Notes: a model not told the origin generated them from the sequence alone. Shown: positions 24,917 to 34,081, numbered from the stretch's first letter. The stretch is DNA of 64,000 bases from an uncultured bacterium (GCA_902774905.1 CACYKF010000001.1:1-64000); one strand, 5' to 3'. Numbers and translations are program-made.

Positions 24917-26140
24917 CTACTTTGACACAACATACGAACCTGTCTGAAGTTCGTGAGCAATTTCTATTGCTTTTTTGAGTTGTGCATCGTCTTTATTTTT
25001 AATCTGTTCGTCTGTCAGTTCAACAACAACATCAGGAGTAATTCCTTTTTTGTGAATATCTGTTCCGTTCGGAGTTAAATATTTTTGAATAGTAATATTT
25101 ATGCCTGAATTATTCGGGAGTTTATTTATTTCCTGAACAAGACCTTTCCCGAAAGATTGTGTACCTACTAAAACTGCGCGTTTATTGTCTTTCATTGCAC
25201 CCGAAAAGATTTCACTTGCAGAAGCTGAACCTTTGTTAAGTAATACAACAAGCGGTTTTGTTGTCAAAAGCGCATTAGAAGCCTTTTGTGTTTCTTTGTA
25301 ACCGTCTCTGTCAACTGTTGCAACTATATCTCCGCCGTTTAAAAACATATCGGATATATAAATTGCATTACTCAAAAGCCCGCCCGGATTTGAACGCAAA
25401 TCCAATATAAACGATTTTTTATCAGGATTATTCAAAATAATTTCTCTGACTTCTTTTGACGCATTTCTGCTGATAAATGAACTCAATCTGATATAGCATA
25501 TATCATCAGGAATTTTCATATCCGTCGGAACTTTTTGAGTTACTGATTTAATCTCAATTTCCGCTCTTGTAATTGTATAAGATTTAGGTTCTTCAACCCC
25601 TTTTCTTTTTATTAAAAGAGTTACTTGTGTTCCTTCTTCTCCTCTGATTTGGTCTGCTGCTTTGTCAACGGTTATACCTTTTGTACTTTTGCCGTTGATT
25701 GCAAGAATTTCATCATCCGCAAGCAAACCTGCTTTCTCTGCAGGAGTGTCCTCAATTGGCGCAATAACCATCAATTTGCCGTCTTTCATACCGATTTGAA
25801 TACCGATACCTTTTAAAGAACCCTTGATTGAACTTGTTTCTTCCAAAAATTCTTTTGGATTTAAAAATTTTGTATAAGGGTCATTCAAACTCGCTACCAT
25901 TGTATCAATTGCGACATAAGCATCTTCATCAGTCTGAATCATTTTGTCGTATTTGTGACGCCATTTTGCCCAATTTTGTTCATTATTTGTCTGGTCAACA
26001 TATTTTGTATTGATTAAACGCCAAACATTATCATACATTTCAACAGGAGTGGCAGCCTGAACATTTGAACTTATTGCCCACGAAAATGTTGCAACAAACA
26101 AACCAAAAAATACTGCACTCTTTTTTATCGAATTTTTCAT
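24917..26140 (-). CDS. ctpA: Carboxy-terminal processing protease CtpA (S41)
   Basis: 407 residues from the start at 26140, which has GGAGG 8 nt upstream. A signal peptide (to about SNVQA) exports it to the periplasm. A PDZ domain (about 95-175, GIGIQIGMKDGKLMV) precedes the peptidase core with LRSNPGGLL, the catalytic Ser in GSASASEIF and the catalytic Lys in SFGKGLVQ. S41 proteases trim C-termini of exported proteins. In photosynthetic cyanobacteria CtpA processes D1; here the substrate is unknown. Confidence 0.94.
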   Translation of the reverse strand: MKNSIKKSAVFFGLFVATFSWAISSNVQAATPVEMYDNVWRLINTKYVDQTNNEQNWAKWRHKYDKMIQTDEDAYVAIDTMVASLNDPYTKFLNPKEFLEETSSIKGSLKGIGIQIGMKDGKLMVIAPIEDTPAEKAGLLADDEILAINGKSTKGITVDKAADQIRGEEGTQVTLLIKRKGVEEPKSYTITRAEIEIKSVTQKVPTDMKIPDDICYIRLSSFISRNASKEVREIILNNPDKKSFILDLRSNPGGLLSNAIYISDMFLNGGDIVATVDRDGYKETQKASNALLTTKPLVVLLNKGSASASEIFSGAMKDNKRAVLVGTQSFGKGLVQEINKLPNNSGINITIQKYLTPNGTDIHKKGITPDVVVELTDEQIKNKDDAQLKKAIEIAHELQTGSYVVSK

Positions 26141-26282
26141 GCTATAAACCTCCAATAATTCCACCTTTATATATATCAGACGAAATTATTTTATAAAAGT
26201 TCCGTTTATCTTGTGTATTATAATAACACAATTAAGGGAAAATGTGAAATAGTCAATGGATAAAAGTAGTAAATTCAGACTA

Positions 26283-26897
26283 TTATTTATCAAACTGTAA
26301 AACTTTTAAGCCTAAAAAACTTGCTTTTTTCTTCACATCAGGGAGTTCATAGCATTTAATACATCTTGCTTCATAAGTTTCATCCCCGCCTATCATAATC
26401 AAAGGCGAATTTTTATCTGCAGGCTTGCCGTCAATGAGTCTTTGAGTTCTTGTTGCTTCTTCACATCCGCATTTCATGCAAACGGCATGCAATTTATCTA
26501 CTTTTGTTGCTATGCACATAAGTTGCGGCATATACCCGAACGGCTCGGCTTTAAAATCAAGTTCTAATCCTGTTCCTATTACCTTTTTACCCTGTTTAAT
26601 AAGTTCGGTTATGACAGGAACAATATTTGAGTCAAAAAATTGTAATTCATCTATCGCAACAATCTGTGCATCTTTTACAAGACTCATAATCTGAATGGAA
26701 TGTTTAACCTTGACAGCATCAAGCCACAAACCGTTTCTTGATTCGATATAATCCCCGCCAGTTCTTGTATCAACATCAGGCGAAATTACAACAACCTTTT
26801 TCTTTGCAATAATACATCTTCTTATCCTGCGCAAAAGTTCTTCTGTTTTTCCGCAACTCATAGGACCTGTGATTAGTTCAAAACAATATCCGTCCAT
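26283..26897 (-). CDS. tdk: Thymidine kinase
   Basis: A 204-residue type II thymidine kinase that salvages thymidine to dTMP. The P-loop is GPMSCGKTEELL (about 11-22), the Asp-Glu pair is in VAIDELQFFD (near 80), and a zinc-binding lasso has paired cysteines (CMKCG near 140 and CIKC near 177). The start 26897 has AAGGGA nearby. It stands alone between ctpA and the ribosomal gene block. Confidence 0.94.
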   Translation of the reverse strand: MDGYCFELITGPMSCGKTEELLRRIRRCIIAKKKVVVISPDVDTRTGGDYIESRNGLWLDAVKVKHSIQIMSLVKDAQIVAIDELQFFDSNIVPVITELIKQGKKVIGTGLELDFKAEPFGYMPQLMCIATKVDKLHAVCMKCGCEEATRTQRLIDGKPADKNSPLIMIGGDETYEARCIKCYELPDVKKKASFLGLKVLQFDK

Positions 26898-26990
26898 TAT
26901 CCCTTAAATTTTCTCCCATAAAGCATGTTCAACTGTATTAATTATAGAACTTTAAAACCAAAAATAAAAGTAAATTAATGTAAAATAATA

Positions 26991-27019
26991 GGTCGGCTTT
27001 ACTAAGCCGACCTACTTTT
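26991..27019. terminator. Terminator of the S8-L6-L18 gene block
   Basis: GGTCGGCTT and AAGCCGACC form a perfect stem with a TACT loop, with T-rich DNA on both sides. Its sequence belongs to the TCGGC/GCCGA palindrome group also at 33284, 33652 and 59748. Confidence 0.75.
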
Positions 27020-27040
27020 TAATTTTTATTTTGATATTTA

Positions 27041-27409
27041 TTAAAACATCAAACCTGCTTCTCTTGCAGCGTCTGCCAAAGCGGCAACTCTGCCGTGATA
27101 CAAGAATCCGCCTCTGTCAAATACAACACATTCGATTCCTGCTTTTTTGGCTTTTTGAGCAATTGCTTCGCCAACAACTTTTGCTGCTTCAATATTTCCG
27201 CCGTTTGAAAGTTTTTCTTTCAAATCTTTATCGTTTGAAGATGCAGATGCCAATGTCACATGGTTTTCATCATCAATCAATTGTGCGTAAATATGTTTTG
27301 TACTTCTGTAAACAGCAAGTCTTGGGAATTCAGAAGTTCCTGAAATTTTTAATCTGATACTTCTGTGTCTTTTTTGTACTAATGGTTTTCTTTCTTTTTG
27401 TTTAATCAT
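27041..27409 (-). CDS. rplR: 50S ribosomal protein L18
   Basis: 122 residues, full length. It binds 5S rRNA in the large subunit. Basic N-terminus ([20 protein letters not shown]), then [21 protein letters not shown] and [26 protein letters not shown] are all typical. In most bacteria rpsE, rpmD, rplO and secY follow directly; here a terminator follows and then tdk, so the spc operon is broken at this point. It is separated from rplF by an unknown gene and a repeat-rich spacer. Confidence 0.96.
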   Translation of the reverse strand: MIKQKERKPLVQKRHRSIRLKISGTSEFPRLAVYRSTKHIYAQLIDDENHVTLASASSNDKDLKEKLSNGGNIEAAKVVGEAIAQKAKKAGIECVVFDRGGFLYHGRVAALADAAREAGLMF

Positions 27410-27474
27410 TTTATTTTATCCTTTCTTTTGCCCAAACCTGCTTGAAAAACCACTTCAAGAGTTTATATGGGCGT

Positions 27475-27777
27475 TTATGCTTGTAAATCTAACTTATATT
27501 CCTGAATATTTTTTCTTATATATTGCTTTGCGAGATTTTCTCCGCCTATAGTTTCAAAAATATTGGTGATAACATTAGGGTTATCTATTGCACTGACAAA
27601 TCTTATTCTGTCATCAAAAGCAACAACATTATAAAATTTGTCATCTTTTGAGAGATTATCTCTTATTATTTTTTGAAATTGTGCAGCTTTTGCTTCGATT
27701 TTATCCTTCGGAGTGCCATTCGGCACAACCAAATCATAAATACCGTTAAAAGCAATATTTTTTACAGGACTAAGCAT
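27475..27777 (-). CDS. Unknown 100-residue protein inside the ribosomal gene block
   Basis: No family recognised. KNIAFNGI at about residues 6-13 matches the N-terminal motif of four other unknown proteins in this window, here with Ala for Ser. The rest looks alpha/beta (AAQFQKIIRDNLSK, FYNVVAFDDRIRFVSAI). GGGAAAGGAAA precedes the ATG. It lies between rplF and rplR in the same direction, so it is probably co-transcribed with them, which is not a normal spc-operon position. Confidence 0.7.
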   Translation of the reverse strand: MLSPVKNIAFNGIYDLVVPNGTPKDKIEAKAAQFQKIIRDNLSKDDKFYNVVAFDDRIRFVSAIDNPNVITNIFETIGGENLAKQYIRKNIQEYKLDLQA

Positions 27778-27779
27778 TT

Positions 27780-27985
27780 ATTTCCTTTCCCTCCTGTGTA
27801 ATCAAAGATTATGAATAATCTTCTTGGCAGGAGATTCTGAAACAAGTTCGGGATAATCCCGCCTGTGCAATCATAGATTGCTCCGCTCACTTCACTTTCG
27901 TTTCGTTCGCAACGGCGGAGATATAATGTTTCGCGCCCTGCTCGTCTTGCTAATCGCAAGCCGACACTGGCACTCCACACCGGCT
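27780..27985. repeat. Repeat mosaic between rplF and the unknown gene
   Basis: About 200 bp of mixed higher-GC repeat fragments: GAAACAAGTTCGGGATAATCC (compare 33378-33396), paired CAATCATAGATTG-type strings, and CGTTTCGTTCGCAACG. A frame spanning it is judged spurious. Confidence 0.5.
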
Positions 27986-27990
27986 CACGC

Positions 27991-28530
27991 TTACTTCTTA
28001 CCGGCTTTACCGACTTTGCGTCTGATGTATTCGCCTTCGTATTTAACACCTTTTCCTTTGTATACTTCAGGCGGACGCTTAGATCTGATTAAAGCAGCAA
28101 TATCGCCTACCATCTGTTTGTTTGCACCTTTAACAGTGATATTTGTGTTATTTTCAACAGTGATAGTAATTCCTTCAGGCGGAACAATATCAACAGGGTG
28201 AGAATAACCCAAAGCCATGTTCAAAGTTTTACCCTGCATTTGCGCTCTGTAACCTACACCATTGATTTCTAACTTTTTAACAAAACCGTCTTTTACACCA
28301 ATAACAGCATTTGCTACCAAAGTTCTTGACAAACCGTAGAAAGCATCTGTTTCTCTTGATGTTCCGACTTTTGTTAATGTGATTGTATTGCCGTCTAATT
28401 TTACGGCGATTTCAGGACGAACTTCGACAACTTCAGTTCCCAAAGGTCCTTTTGCAGTAACTGTTTGTCCTTCTACTTTAACCTCAACACCCTGAGGTAC
28501 TTCGATTGGTTTTTTACCTATTCTTGACAT
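27991..28530 (-). CDS. rplF: 50S ribosomal protein L6
   Basis: 179 residues from the start at 28530 (MSRIGKKPIEVP), chosen for AAGGAG upstream and the universal L6 beginning; a longer frame is not supported. Two L6 domains are seen, the second with the conserved PPEVYKGKGVKYEGEYIRRKVGKAGKK end. It binds 23S rRNA near the factor-binding site. It follows rpsH by 75 nt, the usual order. Confidence 0.96.
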   Translation of the reverse strand: MSRIGKKPIEVPQGVEVKVEGQTVTAKGPLGTEVVEVRPEIAVKLDGNTITLTKVGTSRETDAFYGLSRTLVANAVIGVKDGFVKKLEINGVGYRAQMQGKTLNMALGYSHPVDIVPPEGITITVENNTNITVKGANKQMVGDIAALIRSKRPPEVYKGKGVKYEGEYIRRKVGKAGKK

Positions 28531-28605
28531 TTTTAATTTTCTCCTTTTGGTATATGTAATAACTTTTGCCAAACTTTTCTACCAATTACATTTGGCTAAA
28601 TAAGA

Positions 28606-29004
28606 TTAATAAACATAGCAAAGAACTTCGCCGCCGATATTTTCTTTTCTTGCTTTTCTGTCAGTCATCAAGCCTTTGCTTGTTGATATAACAGCGATAC
28701 CCAAACCGCCTAAAACTTTTTCCAAGTTCTTAGCCTTTGAATATGTTTTCAAACCAGGTTTTGAAACTCTTACTAATTTTGTAATTACAGGTTTATTTTT
28801 TGAGTCGTATTTCAATGTAATTGTAATTACATTGAATTTACCAACCTGTTTTACTTCATAATCTTCGATGTAACCTTCTTCTTTCAAAACTTTTGCCAAA
28901 GCAACTTTAAGTTTTGAAGACGGAACATCAACGCTTGGATGAGATGCCTGCGCACCGTTTCTGATTCTTGTTAGCATATCTGCTATCGGATCTGTCATTG
29001 ACAT
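28606..29004 (-). CDS. rpsH: 30S ribosomal protein S8
   Basis: 132 residues, full length. Typical [15 protein letters not shown] start and the C-terminal [27 protein letters not shown]8 binds helix 21 of 16S rRNA and in E. coli represses the spc operon. The usual upstream genes rplN-rplX-rplE-rpsN are absent, so rpsH is the first gene of this block. AAGGAG ribosome site. Confidence 0.96.
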   Translation of the reverse strand: MSMTDPIADMLTRIRNGAQASHPSVDVPSSKLKVALAKVLKEEGYIEDYEVKQVGKFNVITITLKYDSKNKPVITKLVRVSKPGLKTYSKAKNLEKVLGGLGIAVISTSKGLMTDRKARKENIGGEVLCYVY

Positions 29005-29175
29005 AATTTTGTCTCCTTTTTGTGAAACTTACCCGCAGTTCATCGGGCAGTATTTCCATCTATAACACCGCTTACTGAATTAATTTTTGTTTTCACCATA
29101 TAGGAAAACTTATTTCAGCAGTTCGGAACTGTATGTTCAAATTATCATAAAGTATTTATATTTGCAAGGTCAATG
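29005..29175 (-). promoter_or_regulatory. Leader of the rpsH-rplF-rplR block
   Basis: A 170-bp leader with a possible GATAAT -10 near 29149, a CAGTTC/GAACTG hairpin near 29125, and CCCGATGAACTGCGGG (29030-29046) just before the ribosome site. The last could occlude translation, as in S8 autoregulation, but no S8-site match was shown. Confidence 0.35.
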
Positions 29176-29180
29176 TTAAA

Positions 29181-30455
29181 TTATTTTAACTTTTCAAATA
29201 ATTCCAAAAATTCTGGGAAAGAAATATTTACCCATTCAAAATCTTTTATCAGAATTTCTTTTTTACAAACAAGTCCTGCTACATACAAACTCATTGCAAG
29301 ACGGTGGTCTTTGTAAGACTCAACTTCAACTCCGCCGTTTAACTTTGTTTTGCCGTTTATAATCATTCCATCCGGAGTTTGCTCTATATCTGCACCGAGT
29401 TTTGAGAGTTCTTTTACGGTTGTTTCAATTCGGTCTGATTCCTTATTTCGTAAATCCTGCGCATCTTTAATAACAGTTTGACCTTTGCATTGAGTTGCCA
29501 AAACTGCAATTACAGGAATTTCATCAATTAATTTCGGTATAATTTCACCGCAAATTTCAACTCCTTTCATATCAGGTGAATATTCGACCTTTATATCCCC
29601 GACTGCCTCCCCGCAAACTTCTCTTTGGTCAAGAATTTCAATATCCCCGCCCATCTGTTTGACAACTTCAATAACTCCTGAACGCGTTGGGTTTAAACCG
29701 ATATTTTTTAATATTATTTTTGAATTTGGAACAAGCAAGCCTGCAACAATAAAATAAGCACAAGATGATATATCTCCGCAAATATTTATTTCAAACGGTT
29801 CTAACTCTGACTTTTCTATACAAATATAACCGTCTTGTTCAAAAATATTTGCCCCCATATTTTTTAACATAACTTCAGTGTGATTTCTTGACGGGTAAAT
29901 TTCTTTGTATCTTGTCGTGCCCTGTGCAAAAAGTCCTGACAACAACACACAAGATTTGACCTGCGCAGATGCAATTTTTGATTCATAAGTTATGCCTGTT
30001 AATTTACTTCCGCAGATATTTAATGGCGCATGAAAATCCTGTGAAGATATTTTTGCCCCCATTAAAGAAAGCGGTTCAATAATGCGTTTCATAGGTCTTG
30101 CAGAAAGACTATCGTCCCCTGTCAAAACACAATCAAAATTTTGCCCGGACAAAACTCCGGTCATAAGGCGCATTGTAGTACCTGAATTACCGCAATACAA
30201 ATATTTTGACGGCTTTTTTAAAATTCCGTCAGAATTTACTATAATCGTCTGATTATCTTTTTCTATATCAACGCCAAGTTCTTTGCAAATTTCTAATGAT
30301 GAATTAGGATCCTGCCCTTTTGAAAAATTTTTAATAACGGATTTGCCTTTTGCTAATGATGAAAATATAACCGCTCTGTGTGAAAGCGATTTGTCAGACG
30401 GAATTTCTGTCTCTCCTTTAAGAAAATTAAAATTCTTTTTCACAACCAAATTCAT
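29181..30455 (-). CDS. aroA: 3-phosphoshikimate 1-carboxyvinyltransferase (EPSP synthase)
   Basis: 424 residues; transfers enolpyruvate from PEP to shikimate-3-phosphate in aromatic amino acid synthesis. It shows the N-terminal PSDKSLSHRA, GNSGTTMRLM (near 90), LSARPMKRI and the C-terminal KESDRI and YKDHRLAMS. The start 30455 is preferred: an extended -10 (TGA-TAAAAT) overlaps the ATG three codons upstream and ends 8 nt before this one, with no ribosome site, suggesting a leaderless mRNA. Confidence 0.94.
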   Translation of the reverse strand: MNLVVKKNFNFLKGETEIPSDKSLSHRAVIFSSLAKGKSVIKNFSKGQDPNSSLEICKELGVDIEKDNQTIIVNSDGILKKPSKYLYCGNSGTTMRLMTGVLSGQNFDCVLTGDDSLSARPMKRIIEPLSLMGAKISSQDFHAPLNICGSKLTGITYESKIASAQVKSCVLLSGLFAQGTTRYKEIYPSRNHTEVMLKNMGANIFEQDGYICIEKSELEPFEINICGDISSCAYFIVAGLLVPNSKIILKNIGLNPTRSGVIEVVKQMGGDIEILDQREVCGEAVGDIKVEYSPDMKGVEICGEIIPKLIDEIPVIAVLATQCKGQTVIKDAQDLRNKESDRIETTVKELSKLGADIEQTPDGMIINGKTKLNGGVEVESYKDHRLAMSLYVAGLVCKKEILIKDFEWVNISFPEFLELFEKLK

Positions 30456-30614
30456 ATAATTCATTTTATCACAAATTTTGTTTGATTACCTATAACAAAG
30501 ATTATGTAAAAATTTTTTATATGATACTTTTTATATAATATTTTCATGATAGGATTTTTATATAAAAAACATATAGTAACACTTTTTTTAATATTTAAAA
30601 GGAGAAAGAAAATT

Positions 30615-33275
30615 ATGAGTGAAAAACGTGTATGGTTGTTCAGAGAGGGTAATGCACACATGCGTGCCGAATTGGGCGGTAAAGGTGCTAACCTTGCTGA
30701 AATGACAAATTTAGGACTTCCTGTTCCGCCGGGGCTTACAATCACAACAGCAACCTGTATGGAATACATCAACAACGGCAACAAAATGCCTGAAGGTTTG
30801 ATGGACGAAGTTAAATATTATTTAAAAGAAGTTGAACAACAGGCAGGTAAAAAATTCGGAGATGCTACAAATCCGTTATTAGTTTCTGTTCGTTCAGGTG
30901 CTCGCGTTTCAATGCCTGGGATGATGGAAACTATCCTTAACCTCGGTTTGAATGACGAAACAGTTGAAGCAATGGTTAAATTAACAAATAACCCTCGTTT
31001 CTGCTACGATTCATACAGAAGATTTTTAACAATGTTTGGTTCTGTTGCCTGGGAAATGGACAGACAAAAATACTTTGAATCAGAAGTTGAAAAAGTTAAA
31101 GCAAGAGAAGGCGTTAAAGAAGATACTCAAATTTCAGCAGAAGGCTGGAAATCTTTAATTCCTGTTTACAAACAAACAATTAAAGAAGTTACAGGTAAAG
31201 AATTCCCGCAAGACCCTTATGTTCAACTTCAGGAAGCAATTGAAGCAGTATTCCGTTCATGGAATATTCCTCGTGCAGTCGCTTACAGAAATATGAACAA
31301 AATTGACCACAACTTCGGTACTGCGGTCAATGTTCAGACAATGGTATTCGGTAATATGGGTAATGATTGTGCAACAGGTGTTTCATTTACTCGTAACCCT
31401 GCAACCGGCGAAAACAAATTCTACGGTGAATACCTTGTAAACGCTCAAGGTGAAGATGTTGTTGCAGGTATCAGAACTCCAAAACAAATTTCTGAACTTG
31501 AAACAGATATGCCTGATATCTATGAACAATATGTAAATATTGCAAAACAACTTGAAAAAGGTTATCACGATGTTCAGGATATGGAATTTACCGTTGAAAG
31601 AGGTAAATTATGGATTCTTCAGACAAGAAACGGTAAGAGAACTGCAAAAGCAGCAATCAAAATTGCCGTTGATATGTTTAATGAAGGAATTATTACTAAA
31701 GAAGAAGCAATTATGCAAGTTGACCCATATTCAGTTTATCAGGTATTGTTACCTTGCTTCAACCCTGACAAAGTTAAACATTCACACAAAGTTTCAAAAG
31801 GTGTAAACGCATCTCCGGGTGCTGCGGTAGGTAAAATTGTATTTGATACCGAAGAAGCCGCTCGTCGTGGGGAAGCAGGTGAAAAGGTTATCTTAGTCAG
31901 AATTGAAACATGTCCTGATGATATTCACGGTATGGCAGTTTCACAAGGTGTTTTAACACTTCGCGGCGGCGCTACTTCTCACGCTGCAGTTGTTGCTAAA
32001 GGTATGGGTAAACCATGCGTTTCAGGTTGCGAAGATTTGAAAATCGATTTGGCAAATGAAACAATTACTTGTTCAGACGGAACAGTATTCCACAAAGACG
32101 ATATTATTTCTCTTGACGGTGGAACAGGTGAAGTTATGGAAGGTGCTATTGAACTTGTTGAAGCAGGTATTGATGCTGATTTTGAAACATTCTTTGGCTG
32201 GGTAAACGAAATAAAAGAACTTCACGTTGAAGCAAACGCTGATACCCCAAAAGATATTGAAAATGCTATCAAATTTGGTGCCGAAGGTGTAGGTCTTTGC
32301 AGAACAGAACATATGTTCATGGATCCTGACAGACTTCCTTGGGTACAAAAAATGATTATTGCAGGTACCACAGAAGCAAGAAAAGAAGCACTTTCTCACT
32401 TACTTCCAATGCAATACTCAGATTTCTATGCAATGTTCAAAGCATTGGGCGACAAACCTCTTACAGTTCGTTTGTTAGACCCGCCATTGCATGAATTCTT
32501 ACCTTCTAAGATTGAATTGGTTGAAAAAGTTGCAACTAAAAAAGCATTAGGTCAAGATTATGCAGAAGATGAAAAAATGCTTGAAATCGTTGAAAACTTG
32601 TCAGAATCTAACCCGATGATGGGATTGAGAGGCTGCCGTTTAGGTTTAACTTATCCTGAAATCAACGAAATGCAAGTCAGAGCAATCTTTGAAGCATGCT
32701 GTGATTTGACAAAAGAAGGACACAAAATTCAACCGTGGATTATGATTCCTTTGATTGGTCACATCAACGAACTTAAAACTGCAAAAGCAACATTAGTAAG
32801 CGTTGCTGAACAAGTTATGCAGGAAAAAGGAATTAAATTAGACTATAAATTCGGTACTATGATTGAAATTCCTCGTGCTGCTCTAACTGCTAAAGAAGTT
32901 GCAACAGAAGCGGAATTCTTCTCTTACGGTACAAATGACTTGACTCAAATGACATTTGGTTACTCAAGAGATGATGCAGAAGGTAAATTCCTTAAAAACT
33001 ATGTAGAACAAAAGATTTTACCTTGGAACCCGTTTGTAACTTTAGACTTCAACGGTGTTGGCAGACTTATTGAAATGTCAATCAATGAAGGCAGAGAAGT
33101 TAATTCTTCACTTGTTGGCGGTATCTGTGGTGAACATGGTGGCGATCCTGATTCTGTAAAATACGCTCACAAAATCGGTTTGAACTATGTTTCATGCTCT
33201 CCATACAGAGTTCCGCAAGCAAGACTTGCTGCTGCTCAGGCGGTAATCGAATGTAAAAAAGCCGCTAAGGTATAA
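30615..33275 (+). CDS. ppdK: Pyruvate, phosphate dikinase
   Basis: 886 residues; interconverts pyruvate, ATP and phosphate with PEP, AMP and pyrophosphate. The N-terminal ATP-grasp part has GGKGANLAEM, the phosphohistidine domain has GGATSHAAVVAKGMGKPC (His near 453), and the C-terminal PEP barrel has GLCRTEHMF, GTNDLTQMTFGYSRDD and the catalytic Cys of GGICGEHGG (near 838). The layout is PPDK rather than PEP synthase. AAGGAG precedes this ATG, so a longer frame is rejected. In fermenters it often runs glycolytically. The DUF299 regulator is not in this window. Confidence 0.96.
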   Translation: MSEKRVWLFREGNAHMRAELGGKGANLAEMTNLGLPVPPGLTITTATCMEYINNGNKMPEGLMDEVKYYLKEVEQQAGKKFGDATNPLLVSVRSGARVSMPGMMETILNLGLNDETVEAMVKLTNNPRFCYDSYRRFLTMFGSVAWEMDRQKYFESEVEKVKAREGVKEDTQISAEGWKSLIPVYKQTIKEVTGKEFPQDPYVQLQEAIEAVFRSWNIPRAVAYRNMNKIDHNFGTAVNVQTMVFGNMGNDCATGVSFTRNPATGENKFYGEYLVNAQGEDVVAGIRTPKQISELETDMPDIYEQYVNIAKQLEKGYHDVQDMEFTVERGKLWILQTRNGKRTAKAAIKIAVDMFNEGIITKEEAIMQVDPYSVYQVLLPCFNPDKVKHSHKVSKGVNASPGAAVGKIVFDTEEAARRGEAGEKVILVRIETCPDDIHGMAVSQGVLTLRGGATSHAAVVAKGMGKPCVSGCEDLKIDLANETITCSDGTVFHKDDIISLDGGTGEVMEGAIELVEAGIDADFETFFGWVNEIKELHVEANADTPKDIENAIKFGAEGVGLCRTEHMFMDPDRLPWVQKMIIAGTTEARKEALSHLLPMQYSDFYAMFKALGDKPLTVRLLDPPLHEFLPSKIELVEKVATKKALGQDYAEDEKMLEIVENLSESNPMMGLRGCRLGLTYPEINEMQVRAIFEACCDLTKEGHKIQPWIMIPLIGHINELKTAKATLVSVAEQVMQEKGIKLDYKFGTMIEIPRAALTAKEVATEAEFFSYGTNDLTQMTFGYSRDDAEGKFLKNYVEQKILPWNPFVTLDFNGVGRLIEMSINEGREVNSSLVGGICGEHGGDPDSVKYAHKIGLNYVSCSPYRVPQARLAAAQAVIECKKAAKV

Positions 33276-33283
33276 ATATTAAA

Positions 33284-33308
33284 TGTCGGCAAGTAATTGT
33301 CGTCCTAC
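33284..33308. repeat. Decayed TCGGC-type palindrome after ppdK
   Basis: GTCGGC-AAGTAATT-GTCGTC lies 9 bp after the stop codon. It resembles the intact copies at 26991 and 59748. Confidence 0.4.
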
Positions 33309-33311
33309 TTT

Positions 33312-33441
33312 AAAAGCGAGAATTTTAATATTCTGAATCACTCCGTTAAAATTACCATATTTTATAATCGGGGTGAGCCCCTGAAACAAGTTCAGGGTGA
33401 CAGCAAAACTGTCTTTTCAGAATGACAAAATTCTCGCTTTT
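33312..33441. terminator. Terminator-like stem with a dispersed palindrome in its loop
   Basis: AAAAGCGAGAATTTT near 33312 pairs with AAAATTCTCGCTTTT ending near 33441, and an inner ATTCTGAA/TTTCAGAAT extends the stem. The loop of about 75 nt contains CCCTGAA-ACAAG-TTCAGGG (33378-33396), a common dispersed palindrome. A repeat seems to have landed in the loop of the ppdK terminator. Confidence 0.65.
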
Positions 33442-33632
33442 TATAAATTTAAAATATAATTTTGTGTTTCGGTTTTAATATTGTCACTTATTTCTTCTAT
33501 CAATTCTATGAATATTTCTTTTTCAATGTTATCTGTTTTGCAATAATTCATCAGATAATTTAATCTTCGTGTAAAGAGTTTCACATTCGCTTTTATCATT
33601 TCTTTTTCGGATTTAATAAGTTCTTCTTGCAT
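33441..33632 (-). CDS. Small charged helical protein of unknown function
   Basis: 63 residues, about half Lys, Glu, Asn or Ile, predicted as two amphipathic helices; no family recognised. TAGGAG lies 7 nt before the ATG, which supports a real gene despite the small size. Its stop codon overlaps the base of the nested terminator stem. Confidence 0.55.
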   Translation of the reverse strand: MQEELIKSEKEMIKANVKLFTRRLNYLMNYCKTDNIEKEIFIELIEEISDNIKTETQNYILNL

Positions 33633-33651
33633 TATTTGCTCCTATAATATT

Positions 33652-33715
33652 GGCATGGTAATGCCGACCTACAAATAAATTTGCATGTCATTGCGAGCGA
33701 AGCGAAGCAATCCAG
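33652..33715. repeat. Two dispersed repeats: GGCATGGTAATGCC and GTCATTGCGAGCGAAGCG
   Basis: GGCAT-GGTA-ATGCC at 33652-33665 and GTCATTGCGAGCGAAGCGAA followed by GCAATCCAG at 33687-33715. The second is a widespread bacterial intergenic repeat type. Confidence 0.65.
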
Positions 33716-33801
33716 CCTTTATTAAGTTTTATTTTATTATAATTTCTAATAATAGAAATTTATTGCTATATTCATGAATAATATAATATTAATTGCTATA
33801 T

Positions 33802-33830
33802 TTGTCAACATATTCATAAATTTATATAAT
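33802..33830 (+). promoter_or_regulatory. Promoter of the 33837 gene, leaderless type
   Basis: TTGTCA (33802-33807), a 17-bp spacer and TATAAT (33825-33830) are near consensus. The ATG is 7 nt after the -10, so transcription should start on the A of the ATG. Confidence 0.7.
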
Positions 33831-33836
33831 TAATAT

Positions 33837-34052
33837 ATGAGATTAAATGTAAGAGAACAAATAAAAGCACTATTATCGCAAGAAAATGTAACTCAAAAGG
33901 AATTAGTTGCTATACTTAACAGTATGGGTAAAAAATATTCTACGACAAGTTTATCTCAGCGTTTAGGACGCGGCTCTTTCACCTACAATGAAGTCATGAC
34001 TATCGCAGAAATTTTGGGCTATGATGTACAATTTGTCAAGGAAAACAAGTAG
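33837..34052 (+). CDS. Small HTH protein, paralogue A
   Basis: 71 residues, one helix-turn-helix-like domain (VTQKELVAILNSMG, then SLSQRLGRGSFTYNEVMTIAEILGYDVQFV). It is clearly paralogous to the protein at 39183, sharing KKYS/KHYS, SQRLGRG/SQKLSRG and the AEILGYDVQFVK/GQILGYELKFVR end. The two flank the EmrAB-TolC efflux genes. The promoter is near consensus and leaderless. Probably DNA-binding; target unknown. Confidence 0.75.
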   Translation: MRLNVREQIKALLSQENVTQKELVAILNSMGKKYSTTSLSQRLGRGSFTYNEVMTIAEILGYDVQFVKENK

Positions 34053-34081
34053 GTAAATTTTGACCTACACCGACGAAATAT

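Noticed and set aside
27762-28049. A 95-codon minus-strand frame between rplF and the unknown gene
   Set aside because: It is made of repeat fragments (RRCERNESEVSGAIYDCTGG), overlaps the rplF 3' end and has no ribosome site.
30546-30614. N-terminal extension of ppdK
   Set aside because: The ATG at 30615 has AAGGAG at the right distance and matches the PPDK N-terminus; the extension overlaps the aroA/ppdK promoter region.
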